Positions 11,433 to 21,173 of a DNA stretch of 64,000 nucleotides are shown in pieces; the stretch's first letter is position 1, and each line of letters starts with the position of its first letter. The stretch covers positions 23,067,169-23,131,168 of the forward strand of contig CM043785.1 of assembly GCA_023974075.1 (NCBI GenBank), in the 5' to 3' direction. A model generated the notes under the pieces. The model was not told where the DNA came from. It did not search any database and was given only the letters and a program-made list of their open reading frames with translations. This DNA is from Chaenocephalus aceratus. Its lineage: Eukaryota; Chordata; Actinopteri; Perciformes; Channichthyidae. The position numbers were made by a program, and so were the translations under genes.

Positions 11433-11471
11433 TTATCAATTAATGTAATGTAATGTAATGTTATCAATTAA
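11433..11471 (+). mobile_element. Tail-only L2 retroposition with 11-bp target duplication
   Basis: TTATCAATTAA occurs at 11433-11443 and again at 11461-11471. The 17 bases between are only TGTAATG-type repeats, the same tail that ends the four family-b L2 copies in this window (AATGTAATGTAATG). The simplest reading is an L2 integration in which reverse transcription stopped within the tail. A microsatellite slip plus a chance duplication would be the alternative, but an 11-bp exact match makes that less likely. Confidence 0.6.
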
Positions 11472-11519
11472 CAATAGGGGTCACACACATAAGACCAGCT
11501 GTTAAATAAAGCTCTTCTG

Positions 11520-11790
11520 ACCTTAGCTGGCATGTGTGTATATATATTAATGCTGCCAATTATGGGCACAAGCAATTTTCACACATTTATTAATTATATG
11601 TTTTACATTTGAGTGTTTCCTATCCCCTAAACCTCCAGGGATGTACACAGTTTAATACTGGCAACTTCTTATTATGGGAAATACGAAAACGTCTTTTAAA
11701 ACTACAACTCCCAGTAGAGACGTGCCATAGATAGAGAACATGTTGCGAAACAGAATAGCCAGCATGTGTAGTTCTGGGGACGTGGTGGGG
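11520..11790 (-). repeat. Repeat X segment in inverted orientation
   Basis: The reverse complement of this stretch matches 41572-41835 of copy B through GAACTACACATGCTGGCTAT, GGCACGTCTCTACTGGGA, GTATTAAACTGTGTACA, CCTGGAGGTTT and GCAGCATTAATATATA. In copy B the segment lies between the proximal and distal parts. In copy A it is inverted and lies beyond the distal part. Confidence 0.65.
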
Positions 11791-11807
11791 GAGGGGGGGA
11801 CGCGGTG

Positions 11808-12245
11808 GACGTGTTCAATGGCATTAAAACGAGAAAAAACGCGGCTGAATCGGTTGATCCATAGGTTGATAATGTATCTGTGGCTTTGAAGCAATTGTTT
11901 ATAATCCATAATTCCATGTTTATGTAAAAATCGGAGCACAACAGTTAACTGCTAATGGTAGCTACCAGAGTGTATGCAGCTTCCGGTTTTGGCTACGAGT
12001 CACTCTCACTCCTTATTTGGTAATGTGTGTGTGTTAGACTGCGCTGGACTGCCGCATAGCCAGGACCGGAAGCGGCAGCCTCTCTGGTGGCTACCATTAG
12101 CAGCTAACTTTTGCTCTGCGATTTTTACATAAAAATGGAATTATGGATTATAAATGCAATAATTATTTTATACAGAGACGTTAAAAACCTATAGATTAAC
12201 CGATTCATCCACGTTTTTTCTCGTTTTAATGCCATTGAACACGTC
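11808..12245. repeat. Long inverted repeat, about 180-bp arms
   Basis: The left arm (11808-11987) begins GACGTGTTCAATGGCATTAA. The right arm (12066-12245) ends with its reverse complement. The arms also share ACGAGAAAAAACG, AATCGGTT, ATAATCCATAATTCCAT, GCTAATGGTAGC and CTTCCGG. They match imperfectly but continuously. The unpaired centre is about 78 bp. No transposase is enclosed, so this could be a fold-back or MITE-type element or a head-to-head duplication. Confidence 0.75.
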
Positions 12246-12671
12246 TTTTGATCAGATTGACAGCTACGGTGAGACATCTCCCCTAGAAGCTACATACAGG
12301 TACGTGTTGTGATGTCTGTGTTTGCTTCCCCTGTCCGAGTTCGGATCACTCAGTGATGATACTATATACCTAAATAATCTGTCGAACCTCACCTTTAATC
12401 GGATATCTTGTATGTGCAGCTACGATAAGTAATAAGGGTACCTTTATCTTGTGATCTGTGCCAAAGTGCGTTAGCATTTTTCGCTCAGGGGTCATTTAGA
12501 TGCTTCTTATGAGACTTGTGTTTTGTTTTGGTAAAAATGGTTTGTATCGTCAGTTAGCTAAGATTATTTCCGTTAATCTGGTATAACACATTAATAGGTT
12601 CTTAAATATTAAGATTCCCTGAGATACAGTGTCGTGAAAAAAAAAGTAAAGTACCCGCCGGGACCTTGGGG
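12246..12671. other. Unassigned stretch, no gene seen
   Basis: About 430 bp without open frame, strong repeat or recognisable signal. Words such as TAGGTTCTTAAATATTAAG do not identify a family to me. Confidence 0.4.
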
Positions 12672-12758
12672 CTTAACAGGTTAAAAAAACCGCAATATAT
12701 ACCGCAGGGGGGGGAAGGAAATCGCGATGTCAGTTTTTTTCAATATCGTGCAGCCCTA
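12672..12758. mobile_element. Possible hAT-type terminus
   Basis: The stretch ends with CAATATCGTGCAGCCCTAC, directly abutting L1 sequence at 12760. Fish hAT elements commonly begin or end with a GGGCTGCACGATATTG-type terminal repeat, from memory of those families. No matching second end was found at the left edge of the insertion (5606), so this may be an internal remnant. Confidence 0.4.
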
Positions 12759-12759
12759 C

Positions 12760-13269
12760 TGCAGACCCAATGCACATTTTGTTAACTGCACGGGCCGTGC
12801 TGAAGAGCGGTCTAACTTTGGGTTTAGAACACAATTCACGTCTCCCCCCACTATCAATTGGTGACCCTCAGCAACAGGCACATTTAAGAATAGCTCATTA
12901 AAAAACATATAATCATCACAGTTCGGGTGTGTTATACAGTGAGCCAGATGCCATAACATATCGACCATTGCGGTCTTCAGTGATCTGAGATACAACAAAG
13001 GGTACTGATTTGTGAATAAGTATAGCAGTGCCTCTAGCTTTACCATTGAATTTGGAGTGATACACCTCACCCACCCACTGAGTTTTAAGTTTTGAATGGT
13101 CTGAAATCCTTAAATGTGTTTCCTGGAGAAATGCAAAATTTACCATGAGGTTCTGAAGATGGGAGAGGACTTTCTTACGCTTTACAGGTTGATTAAGGCC
13201 CTTACAGTTCCAGCTGACAAAGTTGACCTGGCAGCCATACACCCCAGGACGGGCAGATGGAGTCGTCAT
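12760..13269 (-). pseudogene. L1 ORF2, endonuclease amino-terminal half
   Basis: Starts at the ATG ending at 13269. NFVSWNCKGLNQPVKRKKVL (metal-binding N) is the canonical L1 endonuclease start, followed by FAFLQETHLR-like residues (catalytic E) and RGTAILIHKSVPF. In a second frame come LNVPVAEGHQLIVGGDVNCV (catalytic D-x-N) and LDRSSARPVQLTK. A frameshift lies near 12930. The continuation (SDH box) is at 5606 and below. Confidence 0.85.
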
Positions 13270-13828
13270 TGAAGATTTCGTACTGAAAGAATAGAGAGCT
13301 GAAGTGCAAGCTGGTCATAGATTAAGGTGCTAAAATATTACCGTACTCTGGAGCATTCATAACAGAAACCATAAGAACAAAAAAAAAAAAAAAACAGACT
13401 ATAACACACAAAAAAAGGAAAACATTTATCACACATTGTTCTCCCCATTTTCCCTACACAAACAGTGTATTTCCCAAAGCTTAACAAGCTTTACTCTAAC
13501 TAACTCTAATTACCTAAATATCTAACCACTTTCGGTCCTTAGTTAACAGAATTTGCTTATCCAGCATTGAACTCCTCTAGTGTCCTTATTCTAAGCTAAA
13601 AACAATAATCACATAAAACAAGACCCAAAAGACATGTGCAAAATAATTGTAACAGGTATTTTGCTCAAAGCTAAACCCTCTCACAAATACGTTTTGCTTA
13701 TATGCTATCTGTATGATCTGTTACTATAAGAAGTGAAAAAAGATGCTTTAAACATGAAAAGATACATTCATTAAGTAGTTACTGAAGCAACCGGTGAACA
13801 AGACAGACCAAACCTGCAGGAGGAGATC
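13270..13828 (-). other. L1 inter-ORF region
   Basis: About 560 bp between ORF1 and ORF2 of the minus-strand L1. It is AT-rich, with an A-run at 13379-13394. No open frame of note. Decayed ORF1 or ORF2 codons in broken frames cannot be excluded. Confidence 0.55.
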
Positions 13829-14843
13829 TCAGGGAAAGAGTCTCAAAAGTTCCAGTGAATGAAAAGTCTGTTTAAACGTTATAAGGAAGCAGCATAATTC
13901 TCGAGATAAATCAGGCCTCATCCACCCGGGAGCATTCCGATCCCGATTTCCAGTCCGTGGTAAACGACTCCTTGATTTAACAGACGACCCGCCTGGCACA
14001 AACAGCACAAATGTAAACATATTTTCGGCTGTAGGCTTTATCTTCATAGTGTAGTATTCCATCACGGATTGGGGAGAGCCAAAAGTGATCCGCAGTCGTG
14101 CCGGATAAAGGAGCTCATATCTGACGTCTGCCATGCGAAGCACAGTCTTCACCTCATTATATGCAGCTCTGCGCTTGTCCAAATCTGCGCTGTAGCACTA
14201 GCTTGCCTTTCTGACGTAAGAGTTTCAGTATTTCCTCTTTCACTTGAAAAAGATGAACTTTACAGAGGAAGGAGCGTGGGCGCTCTCCGTCTTTAGGTCG
14301 GGAAGCGGGTACACGGTGAGCACGGTCAAGTACCGGTGCTTTCTCCTGTCCGGTAAACAATTCGTGAAGCATGTTAGAGATGAACGGAGTAGGGTTACCT
14401 TGTTCAACACCTTCTGGTATTCCAACAATACGTAGATTGCAACGTCTCCCTCTATTCTCCAGGTCATCTGTTTTCAATTGTAATTTAGCATTGTCTTTAG
14501 CTAGCTGAGTGCTGCGGGCTTCCAGAGAGTCAATCCAGGGTGTTTAAACCTTCCTCATGATCAGCAAATTGAGTCTTACATTCATCCAATTCAGCTCTTA
14601 CTGGTGCAATTGCAAGCTGAATGTCTGTCTTGAGCGAGGAAACTTCATCCTGAATCACTTCCTTTACAATTCTGCGGATGTCCTCTAGCATCTTGTTGCG
14701 TTGTTCACATGGAACCCTTCTCCACTTCGGCCTTCAAAGTTCTCGTTTGAATATTTGCTACTACCACCAAGATCTGCCATGATCTGCCATGCAACCATGC
14801 TACTGGTTAAGCTAGCAGTCGTCTTGTTCACCTTTGGAGGCAT
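13829..14843 (-). pseudogene. L1 ORF1 (RNA-binding protein), frameshifted
   Basis: The start is the ATG at 14843 (MPPKVNKTTASL), typical of fish Tx1-type L1 ORF1. The middle reads as broken coiled-coil codons. From 14477 the frame is clear: DLENRGRRCNLRIVGIPEG is the L1 ORF1 RRM signature, then FLCKVHLFQVKEEILKLLR. After a frameshift near 14160, RRAAYNEVKTVLRMADVRYE and LLYPARLRITF follow (the C-terminal RNA-binding domain). ORF1 would coat L1 RNA. Several frame breaks make it a pseudogene. Confidence 0.8.
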
Positions 14844-14915
14844 GATAGCTGCACATATATCCCAATAGTAGATCACAGATAGCTTTAATCTTAAACTGGG
14901 TCAAGTTTTGGTCGA
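14844..14915 (-). other. L1 5' end
   Basis: Short leader upstream of ORF1. The L1 seems to end about here because L2 family-a sequence begins by 14932-14954. No promoter motif is recognisable. Confidence 0.4.
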
Positions 14916-14931
14916 ATTAGAACAAAAAATA

Positions 14932-16254
14932 GCAGGATGTTAATGGATTTATTATGAAGTACCAGGACCACCTGTTAGATCCGTCTACTCCATTAGACGC
15001 CCCTAGCGGTCTCTCCTTTATGTGCTTTTTTAACGATACAATTGTTACTCTTAGAAACAAAATTAATGACCTCTTGCCTTTGACCAGTATAGTGTTATCA
15101 ACAGCTCCCGGAAACCTAAGTTCTAATATTACACTAGATAGTAAACTAGAATGATTTTCAGCCATAAACCTTGAACAATTACATTCAATGATTCTTTCTT
15201 CTAAACCATCAACGTGTATCTTAGACCCGATTCCAACTAAGCTGTTAAAAGAAGTTTTTCCATTAATTAGCACTTCTTTATTAAATATTATGAATATGTC
15301 TTTATTATCAGGCTATGTTCCACAATCATTTAAAGTTGCAGTAATAAAACCTCTTCTTAAAAAGCACAACCTCGATCCAGAGGTTTTAGCCAATTATAGA
15401 ACTATTTCTAATCTCATATTCCTCTAAAAAATTCTTGAGAAAGCGGTTGCAAAACAGTTATGTGATTACTTAAAAAACAATGATTTATTTGAAGATTTTC
15501 ATTCTGGCTTTAGAACACATCGTAGCACAGAGACAGCTCTGGTTAAAGTTTTTTATTTTACATTCTAATAGCCTCTGACAAGGGACTTGTCTCTATTCTT
15601 GTTTTGCTCGATCTCAGTGCTGCATTTGATACTATTGACCATGATATCCTATTGCAAAGACTAGAGCACTTAGTTGGCATACAGGGAACTGCTTTAGGCT
15701 GGTTTAGGTCCCATCTATCTGAACGCTCTCAGTTTGTACGTGTCAACGATGAATCTTCCATGCAAACCAAAGTTAGCCATGGAGTGCCACAGGGCTCAGT
15801 GCTTGGACCTATTTTGTTCACACTATATATGCTTCCGCTAGGCAATATTATAAGGAATCATTCTGTACATTTCCACTGTTCAACTATATTTATCCATCAA
15901 GCCTGATGAAACCAATGACCTAAATAAAATTCAAGACTGCCTCAAGGACTTAAAAACGTGAATGACTTTACATTTTTTGATGTTAAACACGACCAAAACT
16001 GAAGTTATTGTACTCGGCCCAAAGAATCTACGAAAAAAACTATCTAAAGATATACTAGTTATGGATGGCATTAATTTGGCCTCCAGTGAGACTGTAAGGA
16101 ATCTTGGTGTTATATTTGATCAGGATTTATCCTTTAACGCCCATATAAAATCAATCTCAAGGACCGACTACTTCCATCTACGCAACATGGCCAAAATTAG
16201 GCATATCTTGCCTGAAAACTATGCAGAGAAACTAGTCCATGCATTTGTTACTTC
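14932..16254 (+). pseudogene. L2 LINE (family a), copy 1, RT amino-terminal two thirds
   Basis: Plus-strand L2 RT in several frames: [39 protein letters not shown] (block 2), [34 protein letters not shown] (block 3), [17 protein letters not shown] (block 4), then a damaged block 5 in which the YADD motif is not readable (FHCSTIFIHQA). After that come [40 protein letters not shown] and KLVHAFVTS. There are at least four frameshifts or stops. The element is cut at 16254 and its C-terminus is found at 39505-39975. It is 5'-truncated against the L1 leader. Confidence 0.85.
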
Positions 16255-16318
16255 AATCAATCAATCAATGTTTATTTATATAGCCCAATATCACAAATGT
16301 TACATTTGTCTCAGTGGA

Positions 16319-16701
16319 TGTGAAGCTGACCGTTGAGCGGCCCATACCAAGCAAGGAGGCAGAGGCAGAACATCCAAAAATATAACCCGACGTGGGCATT
16401 TATTAAAATCATGTGCACAAAGTTCACAGCCTCAATCCTGCTGTTCTCCTTGCACACATCCTGCAGCCCCAAGGATCTCACACACAGTGCCTTCCCTCAA
16501 CAGACAGGGAAACAGAGCCTAAATACACACACTCTAATCAGCACAACAAGACACAGGTGAGGGGGGAGGACACAACACAGGACACCAGGCGCACACAATC
16601 ATCAGCCACAGACAACATATACTGTGCAATCACGCTAATAAAGTACAATATTACCCGGCCTGAAGCCGTCAGTCCATAGTGACGAAGTTACCTTCGTCAC
16701 A
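16319..16701 (-). repeat. LTR (downstream LTR in element sense)
   Basis: Begins TGTGAAGCTGACCG and ends CCTTCGTCACA. It aligns without gaps to 17437-17819 with nine substitutions. Confidence 0.85.
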
Positions 16702-16791
16702 TTTCCTTCCCCCTCTCCCCAGGAAGCACAGTGTCTTTACAGTCTCGGCTTCGGGACAACCAGTCAGCCACCCGGTTTCAACGCCGCCTCC

Positions 16792-17202
16792 TGTTACGGT
16801 TATCTGAGAGAACCCAAACGCAGGACACGGCAGTGTGTTACAAAGGTTTTATTTGGAGGAGATAATCCGGCTGGAGAGTATCCACTGGAGCGTAATCCAT
16901 TGAAGAGTATCCTCCGGAGTTTTAATCCACTGGAACGGAATCCAGTGAAGCGTAATCCTGGAGCACAAGAAGAACAGGTAAGAATATATTCAGGTGTAGC
17001 GAAAATAGTCACTATACTTTAAGAAGGCTGAGAAGGCTAAGAGTTTTACCACTGGGGTTTAACAACGATCTGGCGCTGACAGGTTGTGGAGCCTCCGCTG
17101 ATATCCCATCCGTAATGGCTGATGGGAATCAGGTGTGTCACAGAGGAGAGTGCTCAACTGTTTGCAGCTGGTGGAGATTTGAGCCGGGAGCCAGGAGTGA
17201 CA
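16792..17202 (-). mobile_element. Possible second LTR-like insert inside the interior
   Basis: TGTTACGGTTATC at 16792 and GGAGTGACA at 17202 give TG...CA ends, and GGTTTTATTT near 16845 is an AATAAA on the minus strand. The interior holds degenerate short repeats (GGAGCGTAATCC-like units, 16870-16960). Flanking bases (CCTCC and GGCAC) do not match, so there is no target duplication, and the call is weak. Confidence 0.3.
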
Positions 17203-17436
17203 GGCACCATGCCCACACAGACAGGGAAAGGGAAAACACACACACAAGGAAGGTGGCTGGAGAATGCAACCACCACACCTCCTCGACCTGCAAACGCTGC
17301 TCCTCCTGCTTGTCTCTCGTCTCCTGCTGCTTGTCTCTCGTCTCCTGCTGCCTCAACAGCCGTGGCCCCCTGGTCCGCTCCAGGCATAGCCACCCCCTGC
17401 CGCGGTTCCTCTCTTTGATCCACTTCTGACACCAAT

Positions 17437-17819
17437 TGTGAAGCTGACCGTTGAGCGGCCCAGACCAAGCAAGGAGGCAGAGGCAGAACGTCCACAAATA
17501 TAACCCGACGTGGGCATTTATTAAAATCATGTGCACAAAGTTCACAGCCTCAATCCTGCTGTTCTCCTTGCACACATCCTGCAGCCACAAGGATCTCACA
17601 CACAGTCCCTTCCCTCAACAGACAGGGAAACAGAGCCTAAATACACACACTCTAATCAGCACAACAAGACACAGGTGAGGGGGGAGGAGACAACACAGGA
17701 CACCAGGTGCACACAATCATCAGCCACAGACAACATATACTGTACAATCACGCTAATAAAGTGCAATATTACCCGGCCTGAAGCCGTCAGTCCATAGTGA
17801 CGAAGTTACCTTCGTCACA
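17437..17819 (-). repeat. LTR (upstream LTR in element sense)
   Basis: Same 383-bp sequence as 16319-16701. It is preceded on the plus strand by CCACTTCTGACACCA, the reverse complement of the tRNA-Leu-type primer site. Confidence 0.85.
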
Positions 17820-17921
17820 GTGGACTTCACAGTTTGTACAAAATATCAGTATGACAATACGACACCCTCTGTCCTTAGACCCTCACATCGTACAAGGAAA
17901 AACTTCCGAAGAAAACCCACA

Positions 17922-18077
17922 GTTCTATTTCGTCCCTACTGACCGCCAGAGGTGGTGCTTTAGCGCTGGATATGTCCATCGCGCGCATGCGCAGCTCGAG
18001 TACCAATAACAACAAAGTCACCTGTGACCCACGTGACACCGGCTATATCAGCCGGTATCGACAGAGGATCTGTTCCT
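17922..18077 (+). repeat. DIRS left inverted terminal repeat
   Basis: The stretch CTGACCGCCAGAGG to GGATCTGTTCC is the reverse complement of 34338-34475, with a few mismatches. It includes the CATCGCGCGCATGCGCAGCT and GGGTCACAGGTGAC-type blocks (the latter on the other strand). The outermost 17 bp differ from the right end and match the internal complementary region instead. Confidence 0.9.
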
Positions 18078-19176
18078 TTCATCTTCTCGCTGCACGAGAG
18101 TACCGTGGCTACATTTTTTGTAGCCTACAGCGTTAGTTCGTTTGGAACTTTTGTCAAGGATTCTCTGCAAACAGCTGGCTGCGTGCAGCTTCGCGACTCA
18201 TCCAGTCGGGGCCGCGGGATTACCCGTCCTCCAGGAGCTGTGGCTGGCTGTGCAGAGACTTCGTTCGGACAGGTTGGTGTTGGCTTGGTTGGTGATGGCA
18301 GTGTTTCCACTCCCTCTCCCAGCCTAGTTGTCCTGATTTCTGTCTGTTTGCTTTGGGCTTCAGTCTTTTGGTGACGGAGGTGTTTTCGCTCCCTCTCCCA
18401 GGAGTTGCCCTTGCTGTGCTTTTGTACTCGTTCTGGCTGCGGCGTTGGGCCAAACTTCATTAGCATTGAGCTAAACTTCATTAGCATTGAGCTGTGCTTG
18501 TTGGCTAGATAGCAGTAGCGGCTGCAGCCACTTGGCTGATGCCGGGTTAAGCACCGGAGTTTCCCGTGCTGTTTTTTCTTTAGCAGGTAGCTGGTGAAGG
18601 CTGTGTTCCCGCACCCGCTCCCGGTTACGCTGCATCTGGCATTCGTCTTTAATTTAACCAGTGAAGGCAGTGTTCTCGCCCCCGCTCCTGGTAGACGCTA
18701 AACTGCCTTGTTTATTCCGTTAAACAGGTAGCTGGTGAAGGCTGTGTTCCCGCACCCGCTCCCGGTTACGCTGCATCTGGCATTCGTCTTTAATTTAACC
18801 AGTGAAGGCAGTGTTCTCGCCCCCGCTCCTGGTAGACGCTAAACTGCCTTGTTTTTTCCGTTAAGCAGGTAGCTGGTGAAGGCTGTGTTCCCGCACCCGC
18901 TCCCGGTTACGCTGCATCTGGCACTCGCCTCTAGCTCAGCCAGTGAAGGCAGTGTTCTCGCCACCGCTCCTGGTAAACTGCCTTATTTACTAATCCAGCT
19001 AGGTGAAGGCAGTGATCTCGCTCCCGCTCTCTCTGCCGGTAACGTGGGTGTAATTACATCCCTATTTCTGTTGGGCGAGTAGCGGCGCGGCTCTACTCTT
19101 TCCATTAAGCAGGTAGCTGGTGAAGGCTGTGTTTCCGCACCCGCTCCCGGCTACTCTGCATCTGGCTACCTACAGA
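18078..19176 (+). repeat. DIRS leader with about 141-bp tandem repeats
   Basis: Units beginning GTAGCTGGTGAAGGCTGTGT start at 18587, 18728, 18869 and 19113. The first three are 141 bp apart and nearly identical; the last spacing is 244 bp because of an altered unit. Shorter degenerate copies with CACTCCCTCTCCCAG occur at 18300-18400. It is noncoding leader between terminal repeat and gag. Confidence 0.8.
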
Positions 19177-20667
19177 ATGGCTCATTCATGTAGCGCCTGT
19201 ATGGCTTCTCTTGAGCCCGAGGACGGCCACGACCGCTGCCCCTCTTGCCTCGGCCTCGAGCATCTAAGGGAAGCTCTCACGGTAGGGGCCTGCATGAACT
19301 GTAGCTGCATGCCCCGGGCACTCAGAGTGACTAGAATCACTGAGGTGGAACGTCTGGCGGCAGCAAACGGACACCTCTCTTGGTCACATCCTCCTCCAGA
19401 TCAGTTCGACCGTCCCTGGCGACTTGAGGGAGCGATGGCCATGGGTGCACCCCCCAATAGGAGGACTAGGAACAGGCTGTCCTCTAAAGTGGATCAGCTA
19501 GCTACCGACATGGACACGATGAAGTCGCTCCTCTTGGCCCTTCAGCCAGGGCCCGGTATAGGGGCTGCTAGTGTGCCGCCTGCCCATCCTTCGGTTGCCG
19601 CACCTCTGTATGAGGATGCCTTGTCACTAGCGGCTTCGGCTAACCTCTTCAATGAAGAGACGGAGGACGAGGTCCCGCTCGAGGAGGTTTCCCTCTCCTC
19701 TGCTCAGGGGTCTCTGCAGGGCGGGGAGGACGGCTCCATAGCGGCCATTATTCGTACGGCCTTGGCGCACCTGCAGATTCCGGTTCCGCAGGCCAACTTG
19801 GCTCCGGCTAGTGCCTTCTTCAGGCGTAACCCAGCCCCCGTCCCCCTCACCGTTCCTCCTTCAGAGGAGTACCTGAGGGAGCTCCAGGCATGCTGGAGGG
19901 ACACCAGGGCCCTTTGCCGCACTGGCTCTGATGCCCGGACCTTGGCTGCCATGCAGGACCCGGCAAGGGTGGAGCTGGGTGGCATGCCACCCATTGAGCC
20001 TGCCATCGCCTCCCTGATTCTGGCTCCTGACGAGGTTTTAAGGCCTGAGGTCAGGTGCCCTCAGCCTCAGTGCAGGGTCACAGATGGGCTGCTCTGTAGG
20101 GCCTACGACGCAGCGGCACGCATGAGTCGTATCGGGAACTCCCTCTCCCATCTAATGTTGGCCGTCTCCGCCTCACTGCAGCAGGCTCCGGCCGAGCCTT
20201 CTTTGCTGGGCCTCAGTGATGCATCACTGCAGGCCTTTGCCCTAATGACTAGGGAATTGGGACGAGTTATGTCCTTTCTGGTACAGACTCGTCGCCAGGT
20301 TTGGCTGGCCCAGTCACCACTAACGGAGACATGTAGGAGAGTCCTCCGTAGCGTGCCAGTCGAGCCAGGGGAGCTGTTTGGGTCAGCTGCCCTGGAAACG
20401 CTGGAGCGCGCTGCCCAAGCAAGGCAGACCAGGAAGCAGCTCTCGGGTCTTCGCAGACCCGCGGCCACTCCCGGCAGGCCCAGGGGCCGCTCTAGCAGCC
20501 GCACTCAGCCACCGGCTTACAGGGGTGGTCTGCAGAGGTCCCAGCGGCCCACTCAACCGGCCAATGACTTTCGTGCCCCAGGTCGCCTGGCTTCCAGGCG
20601 GCCTCGTGCTTCAGAGCCTTACCGGCGCCCCCCAGGGAGCTCCAGGGGCCGGGGGGCTAGGCCCTGA
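19177..20667 (+). CDS. DIRS gag-like ORF1
   Basis: Open for about 496 codons from the ATG at 19177 (MAHSCSACMASLEPEDGHDR). This start is chosen because the cysteine-rich N-terminus (CSACMASLEPEDGHDRCPSC, then CMNCSCMPRALR) is the typical start of fish DIRS ORF1. The frame stays open upstream to 19120, but that part is leader repeat. The middle is acidic and proline-rich. The C-terminus is basic (RRPAATPGRPRGRSSSRTQ), fitting nucleic-acid binding. No classical CCHC knuckle is visible. Role by family: capsid-like protein. The ORF is intact, unlike the downstream ones. Confidence 0.8.
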   Translation: MAHSCSACMASLEPEDGHDRCPSCLGLEHLREALTVGACMNCSCMPRALRVTRITEVERLAAANGHLSWSHPPPDQFDRPWRLEGAMAMGAPPNRRTRNRLSSKVDQLATDMDTMKSLLLALQPGPGIGAASVPPAHPSVAAPLYEDALSLAASANLFNEETEDEVPLEEVSLSSAQGSLQGGEDGSIAAIIRTALAHLQIPVPQANLAPASAFFRRNPAPVPLTVPPSEEYLRELQACWRDTRALCRTGSDARTLAAMQDPARVELGGMPPIEPAIASLILAPDEVLRPEVRCPQPQCRVTDGLLCRAYDAAARMSRIGNSLSHLMLAVSASLQQAPAEPSLLGLSDASLQAFALMTRELGRVMSFLVQTRRQVWLAQSPLTETCRRVLRSVPVEPGELFGSAALETLERAAQARQTRKQLSGLRRPAATPGRPRGRSSSRTQPPAYRGGLQRSQRPTQPANDFRAPGRLASRRPRASEPYRRPPGSSRGRGARP

Positions 20668-20991
20668 AGTCCCGGGGCCGGTCGTCGGCTATTTTTCCCA
20701 GCAGCAGCTCAGCTACTGGGCTGCCTGTACTTCCGACCCTTGGGTGGTTTCCACCCTAACCCAGGGCTACAAATTGCAGTTCCGACGCCGGCCGGGTCAG
20801 AATGACAGTTGTCAAGGACCCGGCGAAGGCCTTAGCTCTAGCCCAATAGTTGTCCGAGCCAGTGGACCCCCTGCGTCAGGGCGGGGTGTTCTACTCGGCG
20901 TACTTTCTTGTGAGCAAGAAAGTTGGCGGATTCCGTCCAGTTCTGGACCTCAGAGGAATCAACAGATTCCTGAAGGTATTACCCTTCCATA
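20668..20991 (+). pseudogene. DIRS reverse transcriptase, amino-terminal part
   Basis: The RT frame overlaps the gag end. VVGYFSQQQLSYWAACTSDP and WVVSTLTQGYKLQFRRRP are in one frame; after a shift near 20800 DPLRQGGVFYSAYFLVSKKV, GGFRPVLDLRGINRFLK and VLPFH appear in another, with a stop between. These are DIRS RT blocks 1 and 2. The codons are split after LPFH by the large insertion and resume at 31586 with MLTTADTL. Confidence 0.85.
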
Positions 20992-21173
20992 CCCTAGGGA
21001 CCAGAGGGTACAATGGTTGGACATTTACTACCGGCCGCGGTCTGCCTAGTGCCAGGGTCCATATAACCGACCGCAATGCATAGCGGGAAGTCGGTTATAT
21101 AGACATCAACAAAATAAGTGTTTAACGGTGACTAGTTTATGCGGGGAAAAGAGTGCTCAAAATCGGATTCAAC
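20992..21173 (+). repeat. End module T1
   Basis: Starts CCCTAGGGACCAGAGGGTAC. It contains an exact 11-bp inverted pair ATATAACCGAC (21061-21071) and GTCGGTTATAT (21090-21100). The module is repeated almost unchanged at 22544-22725. In both places the preceding four bases are CATA. Confidence 0.75.

Larger units (their letters stand above)
16319..17819 (-). mobile_element. Non-autonomous LTR retrotransposon, 5-bp TSD
   Basis: Two 383-bp LTRs (16319-16701 and 17437-17819) bound a 735-bp interior, with GTGGA duplicated at 16314-16318 and 17820-17824. Orientation is minus. On that strand a primer site TGGTGTCAGAAGTGG follows the upstream LTR, fitting the 3' end of tRNA-Leu with few mismatches, and a purine tract GGGGAGAGGGGGAAGGAAA precedes the downstream LTR. 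The interior keeps only the tail of a pol frame (RVADWLSRSRD, an RNase H-end motif). I count nine differences between LTRs, so this is an older insertion than the Gypsy at 45 kb. Confidence 0.85.

Noticed and set aside
17115..17600. Several overlapping frames of 90-150 codons in the LTR element interior
   Set aside because: Low-complexity (TCTCGTCTCCTGCTG repeats) and mutually overlapping; none has a recognisable gag or pol motif apart from the short RNase H-end remnant near 16760.
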